NCBI RefSeq assembly: GCF_020509005.1
Contig: NC_063016.1
Span: 496,001-560,000, forward strand
DNA length: 64,000 bases
Source: Fulvia fulva
Taxonomy: Eukaryota > Ascomycota > Dothideomycetes > Mycosphaerellales > Mycosphaerellaceae
Reading direction: 5' to 3'
Of the stretch, positions 41,162-52,957 are shown one piece after another. Numbering within the stretch: position 1 is the first letter of the stretch; each line of letters starts with the position of its first letter. The position numbers were made by a program, and so were the translations under genes. Under the pieces are notes generated by a model, which saw only the letters and a program-made list of their open reading frames with translations, had not been told where the DNA came from and did no database searches.

Positions 41162-44100
41162 ATGCGGACACGTGCGCAGGCCCACGACCCGTCGGCCCTC
41201 GATGTGGCCTACCTCGCAACGACATATGGCGTGGAGGAGGCTGAGCTGCACGCATTGATCGATGCACCTACTACCGAGCTGGTTCGCGACTTCCTCGCAA
41301 CCATCACCGGGAAGGGGGAAGAGTTCGACAAGCTAAATGCCGACAAGCTTAAGGTCGAGGTGGAACTCGAAAACACCGTCCGCACGTCGGACACTAAAGT
41401 GAAGGCGCAGAAGGCGGCAGTGACGAGACAGACCAAAGAGATTGACGATCTGCGAACAAAATTGAACGAGGCGGAGACTGCACGTGAGGCACTTGCATCC
41501 GAGTTGGAGAAGCTGCGATCTTCGTCCACTGGATCGTCCGCCGAAACGCAGACCCTACGCCAGCGCCTTGAGACACTCGAAGCTTCCAACCGAGATGCTC
41601 TCGCTCTGGTGGAGAGCAAGTCGACGGAGAAAGACCGTGTGGCCACTGAACTCTCAGAGCAACACTCCAAGCTGCTAGCACTCCGCCGCGAGATCAGCCA
41701 GCTCGAGGAGCGCAACCAGTCATTGGAGAATGCGACTTCTTCACAAAAGTTCAAAGAGCAATCGCTACAACAGGAGATCGACCTACTCAAGCGCAACAAC
41801 GAATGGCACTCGAACGAGCTCCAGACACGAAACCAGGAGCACGCCAAATTCCGCAAGGAGCGCAATGCTCGTATCTCGACCCTGGAGCGCGAGCTGCAAG
41901 ATAGCACGTCGAACGTGGAGGGACTGAAGCGCACCGAATCTACCCTGCGACAGCGACTGGACGAAGTGCAAGGCAAGGCAGATGAGGCTTTTGCACGCAT
42001 TGCGACCCTGCAAGAGGAAGCAGCCAGAAAGGAGCAGGACTTCAGAACCGAGCTGAGTGGCAGTAAGCGGCTTAGCGAGCTTCAAGCTCAGAATGCTGCT
42101 ACACACAAGGCTCGCCTTGCCGAGGTGCAGAGTGAACTTGAACAAGTCCGAGAGGATACACACGATGAAGTCTCACGTCTGCAGGCTGAGATTGAGACCG
42201 AACGCATGGACAAGCAAGATGCCGAGCAAAAGGTCGCCGAGCTTGAGCTGAAGGTGGAAGACTTGGAACAGCAGGTCCGCACTGCTCGTCCGTCCACGCC
42301 TGTTCGAAACGGCTCACCGACACCAGGCACACCAAACGCTTTGTCAGGATCTCTGCGCAAGACTGTCAACGGGCTCAGCTTCACTCAGCTCTACACACGG
42401 TACACCGAAGCACAGGAGGAGCTGGCCGCCGAACGTCGACGCACAGATAAACTCTCCACTGCGTTGGACGAGATTGTTCATGACATGGAGACCAGGAAGC
42501 CGGAGTTCGAGGACCTGCGCGCTGAGCAAACTCGTCTGGAAGGAGAAGTCCTCAACTACTCTGACATGCTCGAATCCGCCAACAAAGAGCGCGACCAAGC
42601 CCGCCAGGAGGTCGAAGTATGGCAGGCCAAGGCCAATGCTGCAGAGGTTGAGGGCGATGTCTTGCGCCAGCAACTTCGCGATCTGTCCGCGCAAGTCAAG
42701 GTTCTTCTGGTCGAGGTCAGCTCTCGCGATCAGGGACTTGGGGAGCTCTCAGCCGACGAGCGTCTGGAGTTCGAGCGTGCTGCCCGTGGCGAGCTTGAAG
42801 AAGGAGTCCTCGAGTCTATGACAGACACCGGTCGCATCATCCAGGAGCGCTTCGTCATATTCCGTAACGTGGACGAGATGTATTCCAAATACAAAGAACA
42901 GCTTCAGGCTACGCGGAATTTGGCTGAGCGAATGGAGGGAGCGGAGGCTCTTGAGAAAGCTCGCCAATTTGAGGCCACTGCTGCGGAGGTGGAAGATCTA
43001 CGTCGACAGGTCGCTCGATACAAGGATGAACTAGAACAGACTGATAAGTCGGTTCAGAGTTTCATGAAGGAACGAGACATGTTCCGGCGCATGCTTCAAC
43101 ATCGCGGCCAGCTCGCGCCCGATGCCGACCTACAGAGCATGTTTGGACAGAGTGTCGGCCCCGGCACACCTTCACGTAACAGCATGGCGCCGCCAGCCAC
43201 GCCTCGCAGCAAGGAGACAGAAGACCTCAACAAACTGCTCAAGGAGCAACAAACATTCTTTGATCAGTACCGTAACGAATCGTCCACGGATCGACGCATA
43301 CTCAAGGAGCAAGTGGACGCTCTGGCCCGCGACAAGAGCACCTTGCAAGCCAACATCGCAAGGGCACAATCGCAGCTCACCCTCGCCACCGAGCGTTATG
43401 AGATGCTTCAGTCGAACTTCAACGCACTGCGCAGTGAGAACGGCGAGATGCAGAAGCGCTCACAGCAATTGGCAGAGCAGGCCGCCAAGCAAGACTTGCG
43501 CACTCAGCAAGTGGCAGAAGAGTTGGTTGAGGCTAGGTCCATGACTGAATCGCTTCGCAACGAAAACGCGAACGCCAGAGCTGAGAAGGAGCTCTGGAAG
43601 CGTATTGAAGCTCGACTCACGGACGACAACAGGACTCTCATGGACGAACGCAGTCGGCTCAACAAGTTGGTCACTGACCTGCAGAACCTACAAAATGAGC
43701 GTGAGCTCTCGGAATCAGAATCTAGGCGCAGGCTGCAGAGCCGCGTGGAGAGCCTGGAGAACGAGCTCTCGGAAACGAAGAAGAAGTACGAAGCAGAGGT
43801 GGAAGAGAGCCGGAAGGCAGCCTTGCGTCGCGAGTACGATGAGAGTCAGAACAGGACACGCATTGACGACCTGGTCAAGAGCCTTGGGAATACTCGTGAA
43901 GAGCTCGCAGCCGCGAAGACGGCCCGTGACAGCCTGCAGGTTAGGGTTGATGAAATGAAGATTGAGCTCCGTTCGGCGGAAGAAAAGGTGACTGCTCTCC
44001 AGCCTCGGCCAACGCCGCGCCTTGAGCCAAGCCAGAACGGCGAGCAGCGGCTCAACGGGGACGAGGATGTCCCTGCGGAGCAACGACTTGCCTTGGAGGT

Positions 44101-47100
44101 TGCCGATCTACGTCGCGAACTGGATCTGACCAAGACTGAGCTCGAGAGTGCGAAGCAGCAAGTTGAGGAATACAAGAAGATTGCGCAGAGCGCCGAGGAC
44201 GAACTAGCCAGCTTCTCTGAAACAGCCGACAAATACAAGGAGGACACAGAGAGTCACCTCGCAGAGAGGAACACCAAGATACGCGAGCTTGAGAAACGTG
44301 TCGACGAGCTGAGCACGGAGCTGTCTCAGTCGAATAGCGAGCTCTCTGACCTGCGTGGCAAGATCGAAGACCACACTCGTGTACTCGAGCAGCACAGAAC
44401 AGCACACGAGTCTGAGCTCAAGCGAGCTCAAGACTATGCCGATGAACAGCGCGCGGCATACGAAGCTGTGACGGAAAATGTTCAAGCACAAGCAGACATC
44501 GCCAAAGACGCGCAGGCCAACTACGATGCGGAGCTGATAAAGCATGCTGAAGCCACGAAAGCGCTCACTGCTGTACGCAAGGAGTACAATGATCTGCGTC
44601 TGGAAATAGCTGGACTCAAGGCGGAGGCTGAAGTGGCGAAAGCCAGCCTTGAGCGTGGCGAGGAAAGCTGGGCTGAACAGCGTGAGCGGTTTGAGCAGGA
44701 GCTCGAGGAAGCCAAGCGCAAGAGACGGGATCTAGACGAGCAGAACAAGATTCTGCACCAGAACCTTGAATCCTTCTCAAACGAGCTGGCTGCACTTCGC
44801 CAAGGTCGCGCCGCCGAAGGTGAGGCCCGTGAGTCTGCCCCAACTGGAAGTGGAGAAGGCAACTTTCAGGAGGTCATCAAATTTCTGCGCCGCGAGAAGG
44901 AGATCGTCGACGTGCAGTACGAGCTTGTATCGCAAGAGGCTAAGCGATTGCAACAACAGCTGGATTATGCAAATTCTCAGCTTGACGAATCAAGACAAAA
45001 GCTGGCCGACGAGCGTCGGCAGACCGCCGACCGTGCGAACGCCGAGGGCAGCACAAACAAACTGATGCAGACAATCAACGAACTCAACACGTACCGCGAA
45101 TCCAACAGCGTCTTGCGAAACGACTTGGCACAAGTTCGTAACCAGCTGAAAGAGAAGGCCGAGCAAGCCGAGCAGCTTCTTGCAGAGATGGAACCCCTCA
45201 AGGGCCGCGTTGGCGAGCTTGAAGGGGAGCTCGAGAACAAGGAGGGCGAGATGAAACTACTTCTGGATGATCGCGATCATTGGCGAGAGCGTACCCAGAA
45301 TATCATCAGCAAGTATGATCGTGTCGACCCTGCCGAGATCGAGGCCATGAAGAAGCAGATCGAGGATCTGAATGCCGAGAAACAGCGTCTCGAATCAGAG
45401 CAAGCACCTCTGCGTGAGAAGGTCGAAGGGATCGATGCTCTTATCGCGGAAGAGCGAGAGAATGCGCAGAAGGACAAGAAGCAGGCGAGGGAAGGCTTCG
45501 TTGCTCAAGCAAAGGAACAAGATCGCAAGCGCCGAGTAGAGATCCAAGAGCTCAGGACGCAGAAAGAGGACCTCAGTACTGAACTCACACAGGTAAAAGC
45601 AGACCTGGAGGCTTTGAACACGGAGCTGGCATCCACCAAGACACTGCTGGAGGAATCACAGGAAGCTTCTGCTGCAAAGGCACAAACAGGCGATGCTGAG
45701 GAAGGTCAAATACAGGAAGACGGTTCGGCCGCTACTGGCGAAGACCATGCCGCCCTGCACAACCGAATCGCTTCAGCCGAAGCGGCCGCCAGCGAACATG
45801 CTAGCCGCGCGGAGTTCTTGAACAACCATGTTCAAACGCTCCAGGCTCGCGTCCAAGAGCTTGAAGGCCAAGTGGCTGACCTCCACAAGCAGCTGAGCGA
45901 TGCCCAAGTTACTACGACTGGGGCTCCCACGGAGAACGCGGCGGCCCTCGAGCAATTGCAGCAAGAGCTCACGAATGCTCAACATGAGGTGCAGACACTT
46001 CGCGCCACTGCCCAAGCCGCACCTGCGCAAACACTTGTCAATGCTGAGCCAGCACCAGGGGAGAAATCTGTCGCCGACCAGGTCGCTGAAGAAGTTGCTC
46101 AGCTCCGTACCGACATGGAGAAGCAGCACGAGCTTGCGAAGCAGGAAATGGAGAAGACATGTCAGGAACGCATCAACAAGCAGAGGGAAAGTTTCAGCAA
46201 GCAGATGCTTGAGAGAAGCAACAAGATTAAGGCAGATATGCAACAAGAGCACACCGCCGAGATTCAGCGCATCAAGGAGGAGCATAATGCGGCGATCGAC
46301 AAGCTCAAGGCCGATCATCAAGCAGAGCTTGATAGACTGTCTCAGCAGGGCAGCGCTGCCATCGACAAAGCGGACAGCGAGGCTGTAGTGAAGATTGAAG
46401 CCATGGCTGCCGAGTCTGACTTCTCTAAGCTCGAGCTCACAGACAAGCAAGTGAAGGATCTGGTCAGAGTTCACGAGGGTATCAAAGCGCTTGTCACGAG
46501 AAGCATCAAGAGTAACGTAGAGAAGCAGACTGCCACATTGAACGAGTCTGTGGAGAGCAAGAAAGCTGAAATTGCGGAGCTCAAGCAGAAGATCGAGGCT
46601 CTCTCTCCCGGCGAAACTGGCGAAATTACTGAAAGCGACAAGGTATCTCGAGCCGAATTGGAACAGCAGCTCGAATTGTTGAGGAAGGAGAAGGACGAGG
46701 CTGTCGCACAGGCACAAGAGCAAGCACGCATCGATCAGGAGGCTGCCGTCAAACAAGCTCGACAGAATGCGGAGCAGACTGCTGAGAAGAAGTCCGTTTT
46801 GCAGAAGAGGTTCCTGGCCACTGCCAGTGCGAAGGTCCAGATCGTCCAGCAAGCTGCAGAGAAGACGCCGACCAAGCCGGTGAAGGAAGTCTGGGACGTC
46901 GCGTCGAAGGCCCAAGGAGCTCCGCCCACGCAAGCCAAGCAAGATGTGCCGCCATCGCCATCTCAAGCCAAGCCTGCAGGTACCCTTGGACAGCCACAAC
47001 AGTCCTCGAGCCCAGCACCAAACCCTCAAGCGGCTGCATTCACGCCTTCTTCGAGTATGACCGCGGCCAGCGCACCAACAGCGTCCGCACCAGCGCCGAA

Positions 47101-47467
47101 GGCTCCCGCAGCCGCTGGAGCTGGTCCAGCAGCTTTGCGTGCCAACGCTCAGTCAGGCATCCCACAACCAGGCAGTGCTGCCTCGGGGAGCAAGCTTCCC
47201 CGTGCGGGCGGTCCACCCAGTCGCCAAGCTAGCATCGGCGGCCCCGGCGGTGTGCAAATTCAAGGCGCAGCTGGTGCACAACGTGGTGGAGGCGCGACAG
47301 GTCTTCCTCGAGGTGGAGGTCCCTTCACTCGTGGTGGCCGTGGCGGTTCCCGTGGGGCTGCGACTGCTGCCAACGCAGGCCAGAAGCGTCAGCACGATGG
47401 TGCATCTCCTGCTGGCGGAGACAACAAGAGAACGAGAGGTGGTCCGCCATCCGGTGGTGCTTCATAG
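41162..47467 (+). CDS. MLP1: Nuclear-basket coiled-coil protein Mlp1/TPR
   Basis: Filament of the nuclear pore basket that anchors mRNA quality control, SUMO protease and chromatin. One exon, 2101 residues. The N-terminus has DVAYLATTYGVEEAELHALI and DAPTTELVRDFL, the start typical of fungal Mlp proteins. About 1750 residues of heptad-rich coiled coil follow, with the TPR/MLP blocks GLSFTQLYTRYTEAQEELA and TGRIIQERFVIFRNVDEMYS (about 385-600) and a further QERINKQRESFSKQMLERSN segment near 1670. The last 190 residues are Ala/Pro/Gln-rich and finish with GGRGG/RGG repeats; no FG repeats are seen. An upstream leader intron is possible because the ATG follows an acceptor-like sequence. Confidence 0.92.
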   Translation: MRTRAQAHDPSALDVAYLATTYGVEEAELHALIDAPTTELVRDFLATITGKGEEFDKLNADKLKVEVELENTVRTSDTKVKAQKAAVTRQTKEIDDLRTKLNEAETAREALASELEKLRSSSTGSSAETQTLRQRLETLEASNRDALALVESKSTEKDRVATELSEQHSKLLALRREISQLEERNQSLENATSSQKFKEQSLQQEIDLLKRNNEWHSNELQTRNQEHAKFRKERNARISTLERELQDSTSNVEGLKRTESTLRQRLDEVQGKADEAFARIATLQEEAARKEQDFRTELSGSKRLSELQAQNAATHKARLAEVQSELEQVREDTHDEVSRLQAEIETERMDKQDAEQKVAELELKVEDLEQQVRTARPSTPVRNGSPTPGTPNALSGSLRKTVNGLSFTQLYTRYTEAQEELAAERRRTDKLSTALDEIVHDMETRKPEFEDLRAEQTRLEGEVLNYSDMLESANKERDQARQEVEVWQAKANAAEVEGDVLRQQLRDLSAQVKVLLVEVSSRDQGLGELSADERLEFERAARGELEEGVLESMTDTGRIIQERFVIFRNVDEMYSKYKEQLQATRNLAERMEGAEALEKARQFEATAAEVEDLRRQVARYKDELEQTDKSVQSFMKERDMFRRMLQHRGQLAPDADLQSMFGQSVGPGTPSRNSMAPPATPRSKETEDLNKLLKEQQTFFDQYRNESSTDRRILKEQVDALARDKSTLQANIARAQSQLTLATERYEMLQSNFNALRSENGEMQKRSQQLAEQAAKQDLRTQQVAEELVEARSMTESLRNENANARAEKELWKRIEARLTDDNRTLMDERSRLNKLVTDLQNLQNERELSESESRRRLQSRVESLENELSETKKKYEAEVEESRKAALRREYDESQNRTRIDDLVKSLGNTREELAAAKTARDSLQVRVDEMKIELRSAEEKVTALQPRPTPRLEPSQNGEQRLNGDEDVPAEQRLALEVADLRRELDLTKTELESAKQQVEEYKKIAQSAEDELASFSETADKYKEDTESHLAERNTKIRELEKRVDELSTELSQSNSELSDLRGKIEDHTRVLEQHRTAHESELKRAQDYADEQRAAYEAVTENVQAQADIAKDAQANYDAELIKHAEATKALTAVRKEYNDLRLEIAGLKAEAEVAKASLERGEESWAEQRERFEQELEEAKRKRRDLDEQNKILHQNLESFSNELAALRQGRAAEGEARESAPTGSGEGNFQEVIKFLRREKEIVDVQYELVSQEAKRLQQQLDYANSQLDESRQKLADERRQTADRANAEGSTNKLMQTINELNTYRESNSVLRNDLAQVRNQLKEKAEQAEQLLAEMEPLKGRVGELEGELENKEGEMKLLLDDRDHWRERTQNIISKYDRVDPAEIEAMKKQIEDLNAEKQRLESEQAPLREKVEGIDALIAEERENAQKDKKQAREGFVAQAKEQDRKRRVEIQELRTQKEDLSTELTQVKADLEALNTELASTKTLLEESQEASAAKAQTGDAEEGQIQEDGSAATGEDHAALHNRIASAEAAASEHASRAEFLNNHVQTLQARVQELEGQVADLHKQLSDAQVTTTGAPTENAAALEQLQQELTNAQHEVQTLRATAQAAPAQTLVNAEPAPGEKSVADQVAEEVAQLRTDMEKQHELAKQEMEKTCQERINKQRESFSKQMLERSNKIKADMQQEHTAEIQRIKEEHNAAIDKLKADHQAELDRLSQQGSAAIDKADSEAVVKIEAMAAESDFSKLELTDKQVKDLVRVHEGIKALVTRSIKSNVEKQTATLNESVESKKAEIAELKQKIEALSPGETGEITESDKVSRAELEQQLELLRKEKDEAVAQAQEQARIDQEAAVKQARQNAEQTAEKKSVLQKRFLATASAKVQIVQQAAEKTPTKPVKEVWDVASKAQGAPPTQAKQDVPPSPSQAKPAGTLGQPQQSSSPAPNPQAAAFTPSSSMTAASAPTASAPAPKAPAAAGAGPAALRANAQSGIPQPGSAASGSKLPRAGGPPSRQASIGGPGGVQIQGAAGAQRGGGATGLPRGGGPFTRGGRGGSRGAATAANAGQKRQHDGASPAGGDNKRTRGGPPSGGAS

Positions 47468-47792
47468 GTCGAGCAACCGATGGCCTCTGGTGGAATGCCA
47501 TCTTACTATATGTCTCACGTCGTTCGATATCCGTTATCATGGCATGGGTTTAGCGAATGGAGTACAGCGCGGCGTAATGGAGGGTGTGGTGTAAAATGGT
47601 ATCGCAGCATAGATGGCTCAGCGTACAGTATTACATTAGGGAGGATTTCTTTCATGTGTTACATACAGCATAGCTATGGACAAGGTTGGAGCGAGATTTC
47701 TTCGCTGGCGTTCGTTCTTCTTGAGCAAATTCCAAGATTATGGTCAACAAATCGTTTCTTTCTCGCTTTCCTCCGACATGTCACCTGCGATA
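47468..47792. other. Convergent 3' spacer between MLP1 and HFM1
   Basis: 325 bp of 3' untranslated DNA from two converging genes; nothing else seen. Confidence 0.6.
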
Positions 47793-50700
47793 TCAGACGA
47801 ACGTGATGCCGTCCATGCCGAATTCCCTGGCGAACCATTCTTGTAGTTCCTCGGGTCCGAGCTCTGTGGAGTCTTCTGCTGGCGCGTCCCCTGTGTTGAC
47901 CACGTTGTCAAACGTGGTAAGGGCTTGCGAATCACCGACGATATCAGGTTCTGGCACTTGGTCATCAGCCTTCTGCTTCTTCGCTTGATAGCCGTAACTT
48001 GGCTCGGCTGGATCGTCCTGCAGGTGATGCTTGGTGCCCGTCAACTGCTCCAGGTCCTGCAGTGCTAAAGGATTGGGATCACTGCTACTGCTTGTACTTG
48101 TGACGAATATGCCGCCGTTCTTGGGCTGCGTGGGGAGATTCGATTCGTGCCGAGTGAAATGCGAAGTGGATGTTGCCGGGATGGGCGTTGGCTCGATGTT
48201 GTCTGCGAATGAAGAAAGGTCGACCTCGCCGTCACCTTCGCCGTAGCTCGGGGTGAGGGTGTACATATTGTTCTCTGGCAAGTCGAGCATGTCATCATCA
48301 TCCATGGAATGGCTTAGATCTGGTGGACGACTCATGTGCGTGGCGGGCTGTGTGCTCTCAAGGAAGTCATCGGTATCGAGAGAGTCGAGGCCATAGTCGC
48401 TTGTTGAGCCGTCGTCGTCGTCCATAGAAGCGATGGGTCGTATCTTGGCAGCACCGGGCTTTGCGGTAGACCTGTGCAGCTCAGCGACTGGAGTGCTCTT
48501 CAGCAGATTCACTCTGGGCTTTGAGCTTGGGATGCTGTCGTGTAGACGTGCAAGATTCTGTGCTTCGCGTGAGCTCGTTCGCTTCCGCACAGGTGTCGCC
48601 GACGTCACAGAGTGTGCTTGGCTGGTCGACTCCTGCTGGCTGGTGTCAGATTTCTTCTTCTTGCTTAGATCAAGCTGAGTCTGCTTGGGATCAGACTTCT
48701 CGGACTTCTTGGGTTCCTTAGGCTTCGGTGGCTTAGGTTTGTTATCGGTACCTTCGCGACAGCACATATGCTTGCATGCTGTCTTGTCTTGACATCGATG
48801 GTTGCAGGCCCACTTCCCATTCTCAAGCCGGACTGGCTCACGATACTCAGCTGGCGCTTTCGCCGTGCGACCAGGCTTCTTCTCTGTTTGCGACTGCTCC
48901 TTATCAGAGTCATCGAGGTCGTCAATGTTCGCAAAGCCCTCGCCTTCAGCAGCGGCAAGGTCAGCGTCGTCAATGCCCGCATCTCCGAACTCATCCACCT
49001 CCTGAGCTCTAGGTTGCTTGACGGCTTCAGCTCGACGTTTTGACGTGTTCGGCGCTTTGACCTGAGCTGCACGCTGCTTGTCGAGATCTTCAGCACTTTT
49101 AGCAGTTGGGAACATAAAAAAAGGGATCTCCGGCTTCAAAGTCGCTGTACGTTGTGTACCGGCAATGTTGTCGCACATAATGTAGCCTCGAACAGTCTGA
49201 CCAGGTGCAGTGAGAGTCGCACTGAACATGACCTCTTGTCCCTTGTTGAGCTTCTTGGCACCGATGCGAGCAAAATGCACCAGATCGCCGTCGGAAGTGT
49301 CCACTAGGAGGCACACGTACACTGCTTGGCGGTTAAAAACCTCCGGTACCTTCGCGTTCATGAAGCCCATCTCGGCATTGACCTTCACGGTGACGCCATG
49401 GCCCTTCTTGACAGACGGCTCGCCAATGATTTTCATGGCGATACGGAGACGTGGGAACGCTTTAGCTTTCTCCTGCAACTCTGCACCGAACGGTGGATAC
49501 TTCTTGAGAACCGTCTCAATTCGATGCGATTCGGTCTGCTCCAAGTCCTCGATCGACATGATCCCAATCGATACAAGCTTGCGTACGTAGACAGGACCGA
49601 TACCTTCAAGCTGATTGATGTGTAATGGCGAGTCGTCCCAGACTTGGCCCCCAAAGCTGCGAGCCAGCATCAAGGCATTCCTGACCGATATGGCATCCTC
49701 GAGGTACAGCTGACAGTCGATGATGCATCGGATCAGACGGTGGATGTGTGAAAAGATGAGTGTCTTGTTCTGGAGGTATTCGATCTGATGCTTTCGGTCC
49801 TCGGTTGGAAGCTCGATCGCACCTAGTACCGACTGTATAGTAAGGGAGATCTTCTGCGCGGGCAGCTCGACGTTCACCGGTATTGGAAACTTGATGGAAC
49901 CATTCTTGTTGAGCGCCTTGTATACGAACTTCTCGCCTGCTCGGAAGCGAATATCTTGAAACTCCGCAGCCTGGGATATAGCCGAAAGAATCTCCGACAT
50001 CTTTGCTTTCGGCGGTAAGGCGAGACAGTTTTTCATGGTGTCAAACTGCAGACAATATCGTGCCATGGCATCACCAAACTCTGTGCACTCTAGCTTGACA
50101 GAACCTCGCACGAGGTCATACTGCTCAAGCCTGCTGACTGCTCTTCGGCAAATGTTTTCGAGGCGCTCATCGAGGTTGCTGCCATCTACGTCGTCGCCGA
50201 TCTTGTAATGTTCCGGGTTGTCCTTGAGTCTGACGTACAGGAAAGTGCCGGATAGCCACTTCTTCGCAGACGAGGCGTTGGTGACCGTGCCAAGACCAAT
50301 CTCTGCATTGAGATGATCAATCAGATTGAGATGCAGACAGCTCTCAAGAACTTCTTGGCCTGAAACCATCTTCTCGTAGAAGGGAACGCGTGGTACGCGT
50401 GTCATTATGACCGCGACAGCATTGTCATCGAATTGCGGTCGGCCAGCACGTCCGAGCATTTGCATGATCTCCAGATCCGAGTACTCCTTTGCGCCAGCAG
50501 CCTCGTACTTAACTGTGCCCTTGATGATGACCATGTGGCATGGCAAGTTGACGCCCACGGCGAGTGTCGATGTACAGCAGATGACATTGATCTCTCCCTT
50601 CAGGTAGTTCTGTTCCACTTTGCTGCGATCCTGGCTACTCAAACCAGCATGATGAACAGCAACGCCGGCAGGGACCGTTCTCTGCAGATCCTTGTCGTCA

Positions 50701-52336
50701 ACCACGACAGGGGAGCGTGGTCCAGTCCAATAACGATTTTGCGGACCGTTGTTGGACCACCAGTTGGCGAGCAATTGTGCGGTCTCATTACAACTCTTGC
50801 GCGTCCAGCAGAACACCATGAGTGGTTTGCGGTGCGACCACTTTGCAATGATGTCAGTCAACTTGTAGTTCAGAGTCTTGTCGAAAGCGAACGCGTTGTT
50901 GTTGCTGTCTGAAGCATAACCACAAACATGCTTCTGTAGTCGTACAGGACGGAACTCTTCGCCAAATTTCTCGCGCGGTGCAGGTATGTCAGGATTCTTC
51001 AAGTCCTTGCCAAGCCAGGTTGCGATATCTTGCGAATTCGGAACGGTGGCACTTAGAGCGACGAAGCGAATGCTTGAGCCGATCGACTTCATGCGAGAGA
51101 CTACAGCCTCGAGGGTAGCACCGCGACGTTCTTTCAGGATGTGCACTTCGTCGATGAGGAAGAGCTTGACCATTTGCATTAGCTTCTGATGGTCTTTCCA
51201 CTTCCTCGTCATGCTGTCCCACTTTTCTGGCGTGGTGACAATGATGCTGGCATTCTGTACATGGCGCATCTGTGAATTGTCCGTGTCTCCGGTCAGCTCG
51301 GCGACTTGCAGGCCAAGTGGACCGAATTTGGCCTGCCAGTCACGTTGTCGCTCGCTGCAGAGGGACTTGGTGGGCGCTTGGTACACAATCTTGAAAGAGC
51401 CGCTGGACCAGCCATTGATGAGTCGACAGATGGCAAGCTCGAGTATAGCCGTCTTCCCGCTTCCAGTTGGTGCTGACACGACCAGATTGTCATTGGTCTT
51501 GTAGACAACGCTGAAGCACTTTGACTGTACAGCGTTGAGAAGTGGGAATGGGAAGATGGCCCTGAAACGATCAGGAAGCTCTCGAGTGGAGATGAGGTTG
51601 ATACCTTGCACGATCGGAGGAGCGTCTCTGCTGGAACGTGGTACTATTGCACTTCGCGTGTAGTCTGGTCGAAATGCTGGCGCTGGCGGCTCGATGAGGT
51701 CGTCTGGCAACATCCCACCATCGGGATCCGGTTCCTCGTATAAATCGATGCCGTGGTTGGCAAAGCTGCCACCAGCTGCGTGCTGAAATTGGCCAGATTC
51801 AGCCTCGTGCGGCTGGAACTGCTCCCATGCTCGGTCTGCATGACGCTTCGAGGCACCAAAGGCTGGACTGGAAATGTGCGTCGGTCGACCAGGCGAGGGG
51901 CTAGACGGTCTCTGATGAGTGCTTGTCATCGCGAAGCGGGATAGGTTCGGCGATTGCGGAGCAGTAGGAGCAGGCGTCACTTGGCTGTAACGAGGTACTC
52001 GCGACTGAACGTGTGCTGATGGCAAGGACAACCTCGCTCGACCAAGCGTCGCTTGAGCATGTCGGGAGTCGTAGTCGGGCTGGTGAAGTAGCTGTTCATC
52101 TGCTCTCGTGTCAGAACCGGCTGCCGATCCTCGGACTGCAACTTACCAAACGCATCAAGCTCTTGGGGGCCGTGCAAGTACTCATCCTCCGGAACACTGT
52201 AGTAGTCGTTACTATGCTGGTAGTCGTGGGTGTAGTTGTCGTAAGCGTGATGGCCATTGTCGTGCGCCGGTCGGTGTGCTGGCTCTTGGTAGGCTCGGTC
52301 AAGGGCGTCAAGCTGGGTGAACGTGTATTCGTCCAT
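47793..52336 (-). CDS. HFM1: Meiotic ATP-dependent DNA helicase Hfm1/Mer3, 2 exons
   Basis: Ski2-like helicase that promotes and protects crossover intermediates in meiosis. Exons are 52336-52147 and 52099-47793; the 47-nt intron has a perfect donor GTAAGT, CTGAC branch and CAG acceptor. This adds the N-terminus MDEYTFTQLDALDRAYQEP to the large frame and gives about 1498 residues. Helicase core: Walker A APTGSGKT (about residue 275), LIDEVHIL, LSATVPN, VFCWTRKSC and GRAGRPQFDD. Then come a winged helix and the Sec63-like domain (LEGIGPVYVRKLVSIGI helix-hairpin-helix). The C-terminal tail has the cysteine cluster CNHRCQDKTACKHMCC, usual for fungal Hfm1, and a long disordered acidic end. It shows the window hosts a gene of the sexual cycle that is still intact. 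Confidence 0.93.
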
Positions 52337-52727
52337 GCCCGCGCACGATGCTTCGCAAGCTGTGTTTCGCGATGATCTGTATTGTGAATGTGGAGGTGAA
52401 GGCTCGGGAGAAGAAGCAAAAAGAAACAAAGGTGCAAGATGAAAGCAGGGGTGCAAAAACGTGGCTTCGATAGCGGTCTGCTCATGAGGCAGTCGCGCTC
52501 GATGCTCCTTCCACAGCAGCGACGCTCACCAGGCATCCAAGCTCTCCATCCCGGGGACGCGTTCGGGAGCAGCAGTTTACAACTCGCTTCAGACGTGCTG
52601 TCTGCGAGCAAGCTGCAGGCCAATGCTGTCGACCGGAGCTCTGGTCTCCCTGAAGAGTGCGGTGATGGACTCCTCGTCACGTTTCGCGGAACATTTCCCA
52701 TGCCTGTTTGCATGTGCTGCGAGACAT
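52337..52727. promoter_or_regulatory. HFM1 upstream region
   Basis: 391 bp between the HFM1 start codon and MITE copy 2. The element therefore lies within reach of the HFM1 promoter. No specific motif is claimed. Confidence 0.4.
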
Positions 52728-52957
52728 CAAGGGCTCTCGACAACAGAGGCGGCCGCCTGTACGCGAACTATGGTGTCTTTTGATCGTCGCGATAGCAGTA
52801 TCGTAGCGTAGCGACGACTTACAACGTGGAAGCGTTCGAGCGTGCGTATCGCTTCGACAATCGTTACGTTCTCTACGCTGCTCGGAGCACCCTGCGCACG
52901 TTTTACTCGCTGTGACTGTTGGAGCGCGCTGGCCATCTTTTCTGTCAGGAGCCCTCG
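52728..52957. mobile_element. MITE, copy 2 of the new inverted-repeat family (230 bp)
   Basis: Begins CAAGGGCTCTCGACAACAG and ends TTTCTGTCAGGAGCCCTCG, the two ends being inverted copies (CGAGGGCTCCTGACAGAAA on the other strand). It shares the ATCGTAGCGTAGCGACGAC and GCTGCTCGGAGC segments with copy 3. More diverged inside than copies 1 and 3. It lies between the 3' end of the transporter gene and the HFM1 promoter. Confidence 0.75.

Noticed and set aside
52727..52936. Open frames inside MITE copies (also 58632-58841 and 16963-17202)
   Set aside because: Open by chance; the three copies do not preserve a common reading frame.
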